Shown here one piece after another: positions 34,258 through 42,414 of a DNA stretch of 64,000 nucleotides. This DNA comes from Paenibacillus oleatilyticus. Its GTDB lineage: Bacteria > Bacillota > Bacilli > Paenibacillales > NBRC-103111. Made by a program: the position numbers and the translations under genes. The DNA is taken from positions 248,001 through 312,000 of the forward strand of contig NZ_JAHNZO010000004.1 in assembly GCF_018998565.1 (NCBI RefSeq). Direction: 5' to 3'. The notes under the pieces are model-generated. The model saw only the letters and a program-made list of their open reading frames with translations. It ran no database searches and was not told the origin of the DNA. Numbering within the stretch: the first letter of the stretch is position 1; each line of letters begins with the position of its first letter.

Positions 34258-35082
34258 ATGACTGCCATCCAATCGAACGACCTGTGCCTCTGTTATGGGG
34301 ATACGTGCATTTTTCAAGAGCTGAACATCAAAATTCCGAAAGGTAAAATAACGGTGTTTATCGGCGGCAACGGCTGCGGCAAATCGACCCTGCTCCGCTC
34401 TCTGGCCCGGCTGCTCAAGCCGCAAAGCGGACAAGTGGTGCTCGACGGCAGCAACATTGCGACGATGTCCACCAAGGAAGTCGCCAGACGCATGGCGATT
34501 CTTCCGCAAGGCCCGGCAGCTCCGGAAGGCTTGACAGTGCTGCAGCTTGTCAAGCAAGGCCGCTACCCGTATCAAAGCTGGCTCCAGCAGTGGTCCAAGG
34601 AAGACGAAGCCATGGTGCAGCGCGCGCTTGAGCTGACCCACATGAAGCCGCTGGCCGAGCGGACGGTCGATTCCTTGTCCGGCGGCCAGCGGCAGCGGGC
34701 CTGGATCGCCATGACGCTGGCTCAAGGCACGCCGACGATTCTGCTTGACGAACCGACGACGTACCTCGATCTGGCGCACCAAATCGAAGTGCTCGATCTG
34801 CTGTACGAACTGAACGAAAGCGAGCAGCGCACCATCGTCATGGTGCTTCATGACATTAACCTTGCCTGCCGTTATGCACATAACATCGTAGCCATCAAAG
34901 ACCGTAAAGTCTGGGCCGAAGGCCGACCGCAGGATATCGTCAACGAAGACTTGATTCGCAGCGTGTTCGATCTGGAATCGCGAGTCGTCGAGGACCCGCT
35001 GTTCGGCACACCGATGGTCGTTCCTTTTGGCAGAGGCAAGCAGCCTCTGGCAGCTCCAAAGCTCGCGGTTGCCGGGAAGTAA
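34258..35082 (+). CDS. iron-siderophore ABC transporter ATP-binding protein (FecE/YusV-like)
   Basis: The 274-residue ATPase has Walker A GGNGCGKST (36-44), a Q-loop region around MAILPQGPAAPEG, the ABC signature LSGGQRQR (about 139-146), Walker B TILLDEPTTYLDL and the switch His in MVLHDINLA. It powers import through the two FecCD permeases upstream. In Bacillus subtilis the equivalent ATPase, YusV, is shared by several importers and encoded elsewhere; here it is part of the operon. GGAG lies before the ATG. A strong terminator follows. Confidence 0.95.
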   Translation: MTAIQSNDLCLCYGDTCIFQELNIKIPKGKITVFIGGNGCGKSTLLRSLARLLKPQSGQVVLDGSNIATMSTKEVARRMAILPQGPAAPEGLTVLQLVKQGRYPYQSWLQQWSKEDEAMVQRALELTHMKPLAERTVDSLSGGQRQRAWIAMTLAQGTPTILLDEPTTYLDLAHQIEVLDLLYELNESEQRTIVMVLHDINLACRYAHNIVAIKDRKVWAEGRPQDIVNEDLIRSVFDLESRVVEDPLFGTPMVVPFGRGKQPLAAPKLAVAGK

Positions 35083-35096
35083 TAAAGATACCGAAT

Positions 35097-35137
35097 AAGC
35101 GCCTCTCCTGTAAAAAGGAGTCAGGCGCTTTATTTTT
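35097..35137 (+). terminator. terminator of the siderophore import operon
   Basis: AAGCGCCT (35097-35104) pairs with AGGCGCTT (35123-35130), with CTCCT/AGGAG inside, followed by TATTTTT. Confidence 0.85.
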
Positions 35138-35184
35138 CCGCGATCAGGGAATACTAATTCGAAAATATACAGGGAGGAATAGCC

Positions 35185-35316
35185 TTGCGCGCTTTTTCCT
35201 ATTACGTACATAACTATTGGTTATCGGGGATATTGGTCGTCGGAGCGATAGGGGCTGTTTTTTATGTTTATCGAAATTGGGACAAAATCATGATTAAAGG
35301 AAGCGGACGTAAGTAG
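35185..35316 (+). CDS. 43-residue single-span membrane peptide
   Basis: A short frame starts with TTG at 35185, six bases after GGGAGGA, and ends TAG. The peptide has a polar start, MRAFSYYVHNYW, one hydrophobic helix of about 17 residues (LSGILVVGAIGAVFYVY) and a basic tail, NWDKIMIKGSGRK. It has the look of a real small membrane protein but I know of no named family. It stands between the importer terminator and the pur operon terminator, so it would be a unit of its own; no clear promoter is seen. Confidence 0.55.
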   Translation: MRAFSYYVHNYWLSGILVVGAIGAVFYVYRNWDKIMIKGSGRK

Positions 35317-35335
35317 ACAAGGCTTCGCCGCACGC

Positions 35336-35374
35336 AAAAAACCGGGGCAAAGGAATCGCTTCCTTACCCCGGTT
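35336..35374 (-). terminator. pur operon terminator
   Basis: AACCGGGG pairs with CCCCGGTT and AAGGAA with TTCCTT inside, followed on the minus strand by TTTTTTG. It lies 6 bp after the purD stop. Confidence 0.9.
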
Positions 35375-35380
35375 CGTATT

Positions 35381-36640
35381 TTACACGAGCGCTTTCTTCG
35401 CAATGTCCGTACGATTGTGCTTGCCTTGGAAACGGATGCGATCGGCATCCGCATACGCTTTGGCGCGGGCCTCGGCAATATCGCGGCCAAGCGCAGTTAC
35501 GCCCAGCACGCGGCCGCCGTTGGTCACGACTCCACCGTCCTTGATGGCCGTTCCCGCGTGGAATACGATCGAATTTTGCACGTCCTCCAAGCCTTCGATC
35601 GGAAGTCCTTTCGGATACGAAGCCGGATAGCCTTCAGACGCCAAAATGACGCAAACGGCAGCTTCCTCGCTCCACTCGATCTCCATTTGATCCAGCCTTC
35701 CATTGACTGCGGCGAGGAAAATGTCCAGTAAATCCGTTTTCAACCGCGGCAGCACGACCTGCGTCTCGGGATCGCCGAAGCGGGCGTTGAACTCGATCGT
35801 CTTCGGTCCGTTCGGCGTCAGCATCAGACCGGCAAACAGGACACCGCGGAACGGCCGCCCTTCGGCAACCATCGCTTTGGCCGTCGGCTTAATGATCGTC
35901 TCGATCGATTCGTCAATCACGGCTTGCGGGATGTGCGGCAGCGGGCTGTAGGTGCCCATACCGCCGGTATTCGGTCCTTTGTCGTTATCATAAACCGCCT
36001 TATGGTCCTGTGCAGGAACCATCGGGCATACCGTTTCGCCGTCGACGAACGAGAGAATCGACATTTCCTGGCCGGTAAGGAACTCCTCGATCACGACTTG
36101 GTTGCCGGATTCGCCGAACACTTTGGCGACCATAATGTCGTGCAGCGCTTTTTCCGCTTCGTCCAGCGTCTGCGCCACGACGACCCCTTTGCCTGCCGCG
36201 AGGCCGTCCGCTTTAATCACGATAGGCGCTTGTTGCTGGCGCAGATAAGCGACCGCGTCCTCGTGCCGCTCGAACGATTCGTAAGCGGCCGTCGGGATGT
36301 TGTATTTTCTCAGCAGCTGCTTGGTGAACACTTTGCTGCCTTCGATAATCGCCGCATTTTGGCGGGGTCCGAACACAGTCAGCCCCTTCGCTTCCAAGTG
36401 ATCGACGATGCCTTCGGACAGCGGATCGTCCGGACCGATGACGACCAAATCGATCGTATGGTCGATCGCAAACTGCGCAATTTCCTCGAATTGGTTTACT
36501 TGAATCGGGACGCATTCGGCAACCGATGCGATGCCCCCGTTCCCCGGCGCACAGTACAGCTCCGTGACTTTGGGGCTCTTCTTCAGCGCCCAGCATATCG
36601 CATGCTCGCGGCCGCCGCCGCCTACAACCAGTATCCGCAC
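35381..36640 (-). CDS. purD: phosphoribosylamine-glycine ligase
   Basis: The 419-residue enzyme joins glycine to phosphoribosylamine with ATP, step 2 of purine synthesis. It is an ATP-grasp protein: N-terminal MRILVVGGGGREHAICW, the ATP-binding IVIKADGLAAGKGVVVA, KGPNTGGMGTYSP, and FNARFGDPETQVVLPRL for metal binding. Length is normal. It is the last gene of the operon, 13 bp after the IMP cyclohydrolase gene. Confidence 0.98.
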   Translation of the reverse strand: MRILVVGGGGREHAICWALKKSPKVTELYCAPGNGGIASVAECVPIQVNQFEEIAQFAIDHTIDLVVIGPDDPLSEGIVDHLEAKGLTVFGPRQNAAIIEGSKVFTKQLLRKYNIPTAAYESFERHEDAVAYLRQQQAPIVIKADGLAAGKGVVVAQTLDEAEKALHDIMVAKVFGESGNQVVIEEFLTGQEMSILSFVDGETVCPMVPAQDHKAVYDNDKGPNTGGMGTYSPLPHIPQAVIDESIETIIKPTAKAMVAEGRPFRGVLFAGLMLTPNGPKTIEFNARFGDPETQVVLPRLKTDLLDIFLAAVNGRLDQMEIEWSEEAAVCVILASEGYPASYPKGLPIEGLEDVQNSIVFHAGTAIKDGGVVTNGGRVLGVTALGRDIAEARAKAYADADRIRFQGKHNRTDIAKKALV

Positions 36641-36653
36641 GTTGAGGCTCCTC

Positions 36654-37388
36654 CTATTCTTTGTTGACGATCAGCAGCTCGGTTTCTCCGCTTCCGATCC
36701 GTACCGTTTTGACGAGCAGCGAGATGCGGTTCTCGTTGTTGAGCGCCTGCCAATAGGCATCCGCGATCTGCCCGACGTCGTCGCTGGCAATCGGGACAAG
36801 CGCCGGTTCGCCCTGGAACGAAGGCAGCGGGTTCCCGTCGCCCGCATACGTATGGATGCAGTGACCGTAGCCCGGCAGCGCCTTCTCGTACGTATACGTA
36901 TGACGAAGAGTCTGATCCTCCGTATTGCCGCTCGATTTCAGGATCGACAGCTTATAGGCAAATTGTCCGTCGTTCACATCGATCAAACCGCTGATTCGCG
37001 GCGTAAAATTGGGCGCGTCCGGCTCGTACGTCCGGGTGGCCAGCGCGGCTTCGAACGTGCTGCCGGAAAGCAGCGCCTCATGAATCGTATCGGTCTGATC
37101 GCCGTTCGTGACGATATGCGCGCCGTTCGCGTGCTTCACCGGGTAGTAGATGATGAGCGACGGATCGGTGAGCTTCGCCGGGTCCTTCGCTTCGGTGCGG
37201 ACAAATCCGTTGGCCTCCTGGATAAATACGCGGTTGCGGCTGTTTTCGCTGCGCCCCATGATCCAGTACACCTGGACGAGTCGGGTACCGTCCGGCGTTT
37301 GCCCGATCACGATGCCGCGGCCCGGGTAGGCATTTTCCCGCAAACTTTGAAAATATTGCTCCGCTTGCGCGGCTCTGTTCGTCGACAC
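36654..37388 (-). CDS. purO: IMP cyclohydrolase, archaeal PurO type
   Basis: The 244-residue product resembles PurO, the stand-alone IMP cyclohydrolase first known from methanogens, which closes the last ring from FAICAR to IMP on an Ntn-hydrolase-like fold. Shared features are the N-terminal GRGIVIGQTPDGTRLVQVYW, the SRNRVF turn, HIVTNGDQTDTI, and NFTPRISGLID. It lies directly after a formyltransferase that lacks the cyclohydrolase domain, which supports the role strongly. The GTG at 37388 has GGAGG nine bases upstream. The family is sporadic in bacteria, so gain by transfer is possible. The assignment is by pattern and context. Confidence 0.85.
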   Translation of the reverse strand: MSTNRAAQAEQYFQSLRENAYPGRGIVIGQTPDGTRLVQVYWIMGRSENSRNRVFIQEANGFVRTEAKDPAKLTDPSLIIYYPVKHANGAHIVTNGDQTDTIHEALLSGSTFEAALATRTYEPDAPNFTPRISGLIDVNDGQFAYKLSILKSSGNTEDQTLRHTYTYEKALPGYGHCIHTYAGDGNPLPSFQGEPALVPIASDDVGQIADAYWQALNNENRISLLVKTVRIGSGETELLIVNKE

Positions 37389-37401
37389 TTGAATATTCCT
37401 C

Positions 37402-37697
37402 CTCAGAACATTGCGTAGCAATGTTCACTTCGTAAGCATAGGCTTAGGACAGTACGTAGTAATGCCTGCAGAGTGTTGAGAAACCCTTGAGTAGAAAATC
37501 TCAGACAAAATAGAGGTGGGGTATATTCCGTAAGAGTTTACGTCCGCCTTTGAAACCCGCGAAAATACAGCTAATTCTAATCAAGTTCGCGGGTTTCAAG
37601 AGCGGCTGGAGGGATATACCCCACCGGCGTATGTTGAGAATTTTATACGCGTAGCGGGTTTCTGAACAAGCTCAGGACATTACGGAGCAATGCCTGC
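37402..37697 (+). repeat. three imperfect copies of a ~27-bp word flanking copy 2
   Basis: The word is seen at 37402-37432 (CTCAGAACATTGCGTAGCAA...), 37443-37469 (CTTAGGACAGTACGTAGTAA...) and 37671-37697 (CTCAGGACATTACGGAGCAA...), each ending near ATG. The last two agree at 23 of 27 positions. Two lie left and one right of nested-palindrome copy 2. Confidence 0.7.
37515..37625 (+). repeat. nested-palindrome element, copy 2
   Basis: The outer stem GGTGGGGTATATTCC (37515-37529) pairs with 37611-37625 with one wobble. The 15-nt linker GTAAGAGTTTACGTC leads to CGCCTTTG (37545-37552), then a perfect 11-bp inner stem AAACCCGCGAA (37553-37563) with 37586-37596. CAAGAGCG (37597-37604) and a 6-nt spacer close it. 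It is oriented opposite to pur transcription. Confidence 0.85.
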
Positions 37698-37705
37698 TTC
37701 GTTTC

Positions 37706-38893
37706 TTAATGGTGGAACAAACGAACTCCCGAATAAGCCATCACCATGCCATAATCGTTGGCCGCTTTCACGACTTCCTCGTCGCGCATCGAGCTGCCTG
37801 CCTGCACGACGTACTTAACGCCGCTGCGGCTGGCACGGTCCAGATTGTCGCGGAACGGCAGGAAGGCATCGGAGCCGTAGGAAACGCCCTGCAGCTTGCT
37901 TAACCATGCGCGCTTCTCTTCACGCGTCAGACGCGCCGGCACTTGCTCGAAGCAAGCTTCCCAAGCCGCCTGCTCCACTGGCGTGAGCTCTTCTTCCAGC
38001 CACAGATCGATGGCGTTGTTTTGCTCCGCGCGGGAAAGCCCTTGACGGAAAGCCATGTTCAGCGCCGTCGGATGCTGGCGAAGGAACCAGCGGTCCGCCT
38101 TGTCTCCGGCCAGACGGGTACAGTGAATGCGCGATTGCTGGCCGGCGCCGATCCCGATCGTTTGACCGTCCAGCGTGTAGCAGATCGAGTTGGATTGCGT
38201 ATATTTCAACGTCACGAGCGCAATGAGAAGATCGCGCTTCGCGTTCTCCGGAAGCTCTTTGTTGTCCGTCACGATGCGTTCCAGCGCCGTTTCGTCGATG
38301 ACGGCGTCATTGCGCTCCTGCTGCAGCATCATGCCGAACAGCGTACGGGTTTCGACCGGATTCGGAACGTAATCCGGATCAATTTGGAGAATCAGGTAGC
38401 CGCCGTTTTTCTTGGCGCGGAGAATTTCCAGCGCTTCGTCGGTATATCCCGGGGCCACGACCAGGTCGGATACTTCACGCTTCAACAGCTGTGCGGTCGA
38501 GGCGTCCACAATATCGCTGAGCGCGGCGGCATCGCCGAACGAGGACATGCGGTCGGCGCCGCGGGCCCGTGCATAAGCGGTAGCCAGTGGCGACAGCTCC
38601 AAGCCTTCCACGAAGTAAGCCTTCTTCAGCTCGGGCGTCAACGGCGCAGCTACGGCTGCTCCGGCCGGGCTTACATGCTTGAACGAGGCAGCGGCAGGCA
38701 GCCCCGTTGCGCGGCGCAGCTCCCGAGCGAGCTGGAAGCCGTTAAAAGCATCCAGCAGATTGATGAAGCCGGGGTCGCCGTTCACTACTTTGATCGGCAG
38801 CGTCCCTTCCCCGATCAGCTTCGCTTGCTTTTGATGCGGGTTCATTCCGTAACGGAGCTCCAATACTTGCGTTTGATTCGTCGTTTGGCTCAT
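37706..38893 (-). CDS. purH: stand-alone AICAR formyltransferase (PurH without IMP cyclohydrolase domain)
   Basis: The 395-residue enzyme formylates AICAR with 10-formyl-THF. It starts directly at the AICARFT domain (LELRYGMNPHQKQAKL) and lacks the ~200-residue MGS-like IMP cyclohydrolase domain that opens usual PurH proteins of about 510 residues. The catalytic Lys-His pair is seen in SFKHVSPAGAA; other family patterns are INLLDAFNGFQLARELR, GYLILQIDPDY, YTQSNSICY, GAGQQSRIHC and KYVVQAGSSMRDEEV. It overlaps purN by 4 bp. The missing activity is supplied by the PurO-like gene just downstream. There is no sign of a broken gene: the start is well coupled and the domain is whole. Confidence 0.92.
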   Translation of the reverse strand: MSQTTNQTQVLELRYGMNPHQKQAKLIGEGTLPIKVVNGDPGFINLLDAFNGFQLARELRRATGLPAAASFKHVSPAGAAVAAPLTPELKKAYFVEGLELSPLATAYARARGADRMSSFGDAAALSDIVDASTAQLLKREVSDLVVAPGYTDEALEILRAKKNGGYLILQIDPDYVPNPVETRTLFGMMLQQERNDAVIDETALERIVTDNKELPENAKRDLLIALVTLKYTQSNSICYTLDGQTIGIGAGQQSRIHCTRLAGDKADRWFLRQHPTALNMAFRQGLSRAEQNNAIDLWLEEELTPVEQAAWEACFEQVPARLTREEKRAWLSKLQGVSYGSDAFLPFRDNLDRASRSGVKYVVQAGSSMRDEEVVKAANDYGMVMAYSGVRLFHH

Positions 38894-39522
38894 GGTGCGG
38901 TCCCGTCCTCCTTAGATTTGTTGGCGGCATCCTCCAAACGGATGCTTCCCGTGGCAATCCCCTGTATCACTTCCGGGTACAATCGGTGTTCGATTCGATG
39001 GATTCGCTCGGCGACGGAAGTCTCCGTATCGCCAGGTTCAATGTCCAGGGCGCGCTGCGCCAAAATCGGTCCGCTGTCGAGGCCCCCGTCGACAAGATGA
39101 ACGGTTACGCCGGTCACCTTGACCCCGTGCCGCAGCGCCTGTCCTACGGCATCGAGCCCCGGGAACGACGGCAGCAGCGAAGGGTGAATATTCAGCATGC
39201 GTCCCCAATACGCGTCCACCAGAACATTCGTAACAATGCGCATATACCCTGCAAGAACGACAAGCTCGACTTGCTTTTGCTGTAACATCGTCAAAATTTC
39301 CCGCTCATACGTTTCGCGCGAATCGTAGTCCTTCGGACGAAACGTATGAACAGGCACGCCGGCCTGCTTGGCCCGTTCAACTACCCCTGCATTTGGCCGG
39401 TCACAGACCAAAAGCTCGATGCGCGCATCGAGCCGGCCTGCTGCTGCCGCATCCACAATCGCTTGGAAGTTACTTCCACCTCCCGAGGCGAATACGGCAA
39501 TACGCAACGGTTCGGTTCTCAT
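38890..39522 (-). CDS. purN: phosphoribosylglycinamide formyltransferase (GART)
   Basis: The 210-residue folate-dependent enzyme makes FGAR from GAR, step 3. Signatures are [18 protein letters not shown] (9-26), [24 protein letters not shown] with the catalytic Asn-His, and the Asp in [13 protein letters not shown]. It starts in an ATGA overlap with purM and ends in a 4-bp overlap with the formyltransferase gene. Confidence 0.97.
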   Translation of the reverse strand: MRTEPLRIAVFASGGGSNFQAIVDAAAAGRLDARIELLVCDRPNAGVVERAKQAGVPVHTFRPKDYDSRETYEREILTMLQQKQVELVVLAGYMRIVTNVLVDAYWGRMLNIHPSLLPSFPGLDAVGQALRHGVKVTGVTVHLVDGGLDSGPILAQRALDIEPGDTETSVAERIHRIEHRLYPEVIQGIATGSIRLEDAANKSKEDGTAP

Positions 39523-40559
39523 ACGACCGCCCCGGTAAACGTAACTTTACGCTCCCCTGCCGTTACGCGGCCGAGCGTATAAGCTTTCTCGCCATGCTGC
39601 GCGAACAGTTCTGCAGCCCGTGCCGCCTGATCCTCCGCCACGATGACGACCATGCCGATCCCCATGTTGAACGTTCGGAACATATCGTTGTTGCTGATGC
39701 CGCCTTCCTGCTGCATCAGCTGGAAAATCGGCAAAATCGGCCAAGAACCGTAATCGATCTCGACGTTGACGCCCTCCGGCAGCACGCGCGGAATGTTCTC
39801 CAGGAAGCCGCCACCTGTAATGTGCGCCATGCCTTTAATCGCTACCTCTTCGAGCACCGCCAGCACCGGTTTGACATAAAGCTTCGTCGGAACGAGCAGC
39901 GTGTCGCCCAGACGGCCGCCCAGCTCGTCGATCGTATCGTGCAGAGTGTAGCCCTTATCTTCCAGCAGCAGCTTGCGCACCAGCGAGAAGCCGTTGCTGT
40001 GGACGCCGCTCGAAGCAAGGCCCAGAACGACGTCGCCCGGACGGATTGCGGAGCCATCGATGATTTTCTTCTTGTCGACGATGCCGACCGTAAAGCCCGC
40101 GATATCGTATTCGCCTTCGCTGTACATGCCCGGCATTTCCGCCGTTTCGCCGCCGATCAGCGCGCAGCCCGACTGCACGCAGCCGTCGCTGATGCCTTTG
40201 ACGATCGCTTCGATTTTTTCCGGAATGACCTTGTCGCAAGCGAGATAATCGAGGAAAAAGAGCGGCTCCGCGCCCTGCACGACAATATCGTTCACGCACA
40301 TCGCCACGGCATCGATGCCGATGGTATCGTGCTTGTCCATCGCAAAAGCGATTTTCAGCTTCGTGCCGACACCGTCCGTGCCGGAGACGAGCACCGGCTC
40401 TTCGTACTTGTCCTTGTTCAGGCCGAACAGCGCGCCGAAGCCGCCGAGGTCTGTCAGCACTTCCGGACGGAAGGTCGTCTTGACGTGCTTCTTCATGCGC
40501 TCTACCGCTTCGTTGCCGGCCGCGATATCGACACCGGCTTGTTTATATGCATCGGACAC
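39519..40559 (-). CDS. purM: phosphoribosylformylglycinamidine cyclo-ligase (AIR synthetase)
   Basis: The 346-residue ATP-dependent enzyme closes the imidazole ring to give AIR, step 5. Visible patterns are [15 protein letters not shown] near the N-terminus, DCVND-like [32 protein letters not shown] and [16 protein letters not shown]. Length is normal. It is preceded by a 316-bp gap with a terminator and a nested palindrome, so it may be less expressed than purF or have its own promoter. Confidence 0.97.
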   Translation of the reverse strand: MSDAYKQAGVDIAAGNEAVERMKKHVKTTFRPEVLTDLGGFGALFGLNKDKYEEPVLVSGTDGVGTKLKIAFAMDKHDTIGIDAVAMCVNDIVVQGAEPLFFLDYLACDKVIPEKIEAIVKGISDGCVQSGCALIGGETAEMPGMYSEGEYDIAGFTVGIVDKKKIIDGSAIRPGDVVLGLASSGVHSNGFSLVRKLLLEDKGYTLHDTIDELGGRLGDTLLVPTKLYVKPVLAVLEEVAIKGMAHITGGGFLENIPRVLPEGVNVEIDYGSWPILPIFQLMQQEGGISNNDMFRTFNMGIGMVVIVAEDQAARAAELFAQHGEKAYTLGRVTAGERKVTFTGAVV

Positions 40560-40637
40560 TTGGATTGTTCCTCCTTGGTGGGAGTGAAGCTTGCGTTGAA
40601 CTGATCAGGCTTATGCTTCGCGGCTCCGAGTTCGTGC

Positions 40638-40735
40638 TGCCTGTCTGCGGTCTCTCTTGAAAATGAGTTCCACTAAATCTTACCTTTCGGTAAGAACTCA
40701 TTTTCAAAGGAGACACGTAGACTCTCCGACAGGCA
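40638..40735 (-). repeat. nested-palindrome element, copy 3
   Basis: Read on the minus strand: outer stem TGCCTGTC with GACAGGCA (8 bp), 15-nt linker GGAGAGTCTACGTGT, CTCCTTTG, inner stem AAAATGAGTT with AACTCATTTT (10 bp), a loop holding CTTACC-GAAA-GGTAAG, then CAAGAGAG and the 6-nt spacer ACCGCA. Compared with copies 1, 2 and 4, the second pair of the core is T-A instead of G-C, a compensatory change. Confidence 0.85.
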
Positions 40736-40807
40736 CACGACTCTCCGCCTACCGGCTCCAGCCAAAATCACTTCAAAAACGCTTCATTCCCCCGCGTTTT
40801 GTATCGT

Positions 40808-40838
40808 AAAAAGGCGGTCCGGGCAGCCCGGGACCGCC
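40808..40838 (-). terminator. internal terminator between purF and purM
   Basis: On the minus strand GGCGGTCC (40838-40831) pairs with GGACCGCC (40820-40813), with extra G-C pairs in the loop region, followed by TTTTTACG. It should stop part of the transcripts coming from purF. Confidence 0.75.
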
Positions 40839-40875
40839 GGGTTAGGTCAAAAGCATGCGGGCGGCCCAGCCGCAA

Positions 40876-42414
40876 TCAATCGCAGCCGCAGCCAAGAGCG
40901 GCTTCGTCGGGAACCGGCGTCGGATAGCGGTTGTCGAAGCAGGCCGTGCATAGCCCGCGGTTGACTTCCACGTTCGGACGGCCGATGGCCGTGAGCAGCC
41001 CCTCGTGGCTGAGAAAATGCAGCGAGTCGGCGTTGATCGCCTCGCGGATCTCCTCCACCGATTTAACGGCAGCGATCAGCTCTTGGCGGCTCGGCGTGTC
41101 GATTCCGTAGAAGCACGGATTCGCAAACGGCGGCGAGCTGATGCGCACGTGCACTTCCTTCGCGCCGGCCTCGCGCAGCAGGTTGACGATGCGCAGCGAG
41201 GTCGTGCCGCGCACGATCGAGTCGTCGATCATGACGACGCGCTTGCCTTCGACGATGCTGCGCACCGCCGACAGCTTCATCTTGACGCCCTGCTCGCGCA
41301 GCTCCTGGCTCGGCTGGATGAACGTCCGGCCGGTGTAGCGGTTTTTGATCAGGCCGAGTTCGTACGGAATGCCCGTCTGCTCCGCGTAGCCGATCGCGGC
41401 AGAAATGCTGGAATCCGGCACCCCGGTGACAATGTCGGCATCGACGAACGCTTCGATCGCCAGTTGGCGTCCCATCCGCTTGCGCGCGGAATGGATGTTC
41501 GTCTCGTCGATGTCGCTGTCCGGCCGGGCAAAATAAATGTATTCCATCGCGCAGATCGCGCGCTGCTTGATCGGCGAAAACCGGTCTTCCGTCACTGCGC
41601 CGGTTTTGAAGTCCAGGATCAGCAGCTCGCCCGGCTCGACGTCGCGGTAATACTTGCCGCCGACCGTATCGAACGCACAGGACTCGGAAGCAAACAACCA
41701 CGCGTTGCCAAGACGGCCTATCACAAAAGGCCGCAAGCCGTGCGGGTCTCGCGCCACGATCAGCTTGTCCTTCGTCAAAAACATAAACGCATACGCGCCC
41801 TCCACCCGGAGCAGCGTCTCCTTCACGGCGGAGACGATATCGTTCTGCTTCGACCGGGCGATCAAGTGCGCTACGACTTCCGTATCGCTGGTCGTCTGGA
41901 AAATCGACCCTTCTTTTTCCAACTGTTCCTTGATTTCCGGCGCATTGGTCAAGTTGCCGTTCGTAGCAATCGCCAGATCGCCGCCGCGGTATTTGAACAC
42001 GAGCGGCTGCGCATTGGCGAGCTTGCTTTCGCCCGATGTCGAATAACGCACGTGTCCGATCGAAGCGCTCCCGGTCATGGGGGCGAGGTTGTCGTTGTTG
42101 AACACTTCCTTCACAAGCCCCATGCCACGGTGATAATGAAACGACTCGCCGTTCGCTACGCAAATGCCCGCGCTTTCCTGCCCGCGGTGCTGCAGCGCAT
42201 GGAGGCCGTAGTACGAGAGCGAAGCGGCTTCGGAATGTCCGAATACGCCGAAAACCCCGCACTCTTCCCCCAGCTTGTCCATGAAGCTGTCCTGGCCGGT
42301 ATGGCCTTCGTTATAGTAGCGTCCGGTCCAGAGCGGCATAGCCTCTCCGGAAGCCGAACGAACGATTTTTGCTGCCTCTTGTCCCTGTCCGCCGATCAAC
42401 TGTTCATCAGACAT
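40876..42414 (-). CDS. purF: amidophosphoribosyltransferase
   Basis: The 512-residue enzyme makes phosphoribosylamine from PRPP and glutamine, the committed step. The glutaminase nucleophile is Cys52 in [11 protein letters not shown], so a 51-residue leader would need to be removed; Bacillus subtilis has an 11-residue propeptide. The PRTase domain shows [13 protein letters not shown]. Cysteines for a 4Fe-4S cluster as in Bacillus PurF appear in [16 protein letters not shown] and CTACFD. The ATG at 42414 has GGAAGGA upstream and overlaps purL by 19 bp; a later ATG (MDKLGEEC) would give a short propeptide but has no evident ribosome site. Confidence 0.95.
   Translation of the reverse strand: MSDEQLIGGQGQEAAKIVRSASGEAMPLWTGRYYNEGHTGQDSFMDKLGEECGVFGVFGHSEAASLSYYGLHALQHRGQESAGICVANGESFHYHRGMGLVKEVFNNDNLAPMTGSASIGHVRYSTSGESKLANAQPLVFKYRGGDLAIATNGNLTNAPEIKEQLEKEGSIFQTTSDTEVVAHLIARSKQNDIVSAVKETLLRVEGAYAFMFLTKDKLIVARDPHGLRPFVIGRLGNAWLFASESCAFDTVGGKYYRDVEPGELLILDFKTGAVTEDRFSPIKQRAICAMEYIYFARPDSDIDETNIHSARKRMGRQLAIEAFVDADIVTGVPDSSISAAIGYAEQTGIPYELGLIKNRYTGRTFIQPSQELREQGVKMKLSAVRSIVEGKRVVMIDDSIVRGTTSLRIVNLLREAGAKEVHVRISSPPFANPCFYGIDTPSRQELIAAVKSVEEIREAINADSLHFLSHEGLLTAIGRPNVEVNRGLCTACFDNRYPTPVPDEAALGCGCD

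Larger units (their letters stand above)
37389..37705. other. 317-bp intercistronic gap in pur operon, repeat-filled
   Basis: There is no gene here. The gap between the formyltransferase and purO genes holds nested-palindrome copy 2 and three imperfect copies of a 27-31 bp word (listed separately). Confidence 0.7.
40560..40875. other. 316-bp purF-purM gap
   Basis: No gene is seen. The gap carries an intrinsic terminator facing pur transcription (40808-40838) and nested-palindrome copy 3. I found no convincing promoter for purM. Confidence 0.6.

Noticed and set aside
37706-38893. purH truncated by mutation
   Set aside because: The gene starts cleanly in a 4-bp overlap with purN, its domain is complete, and the missing activity is encoded next to it, so it is a natural stand-alone form.
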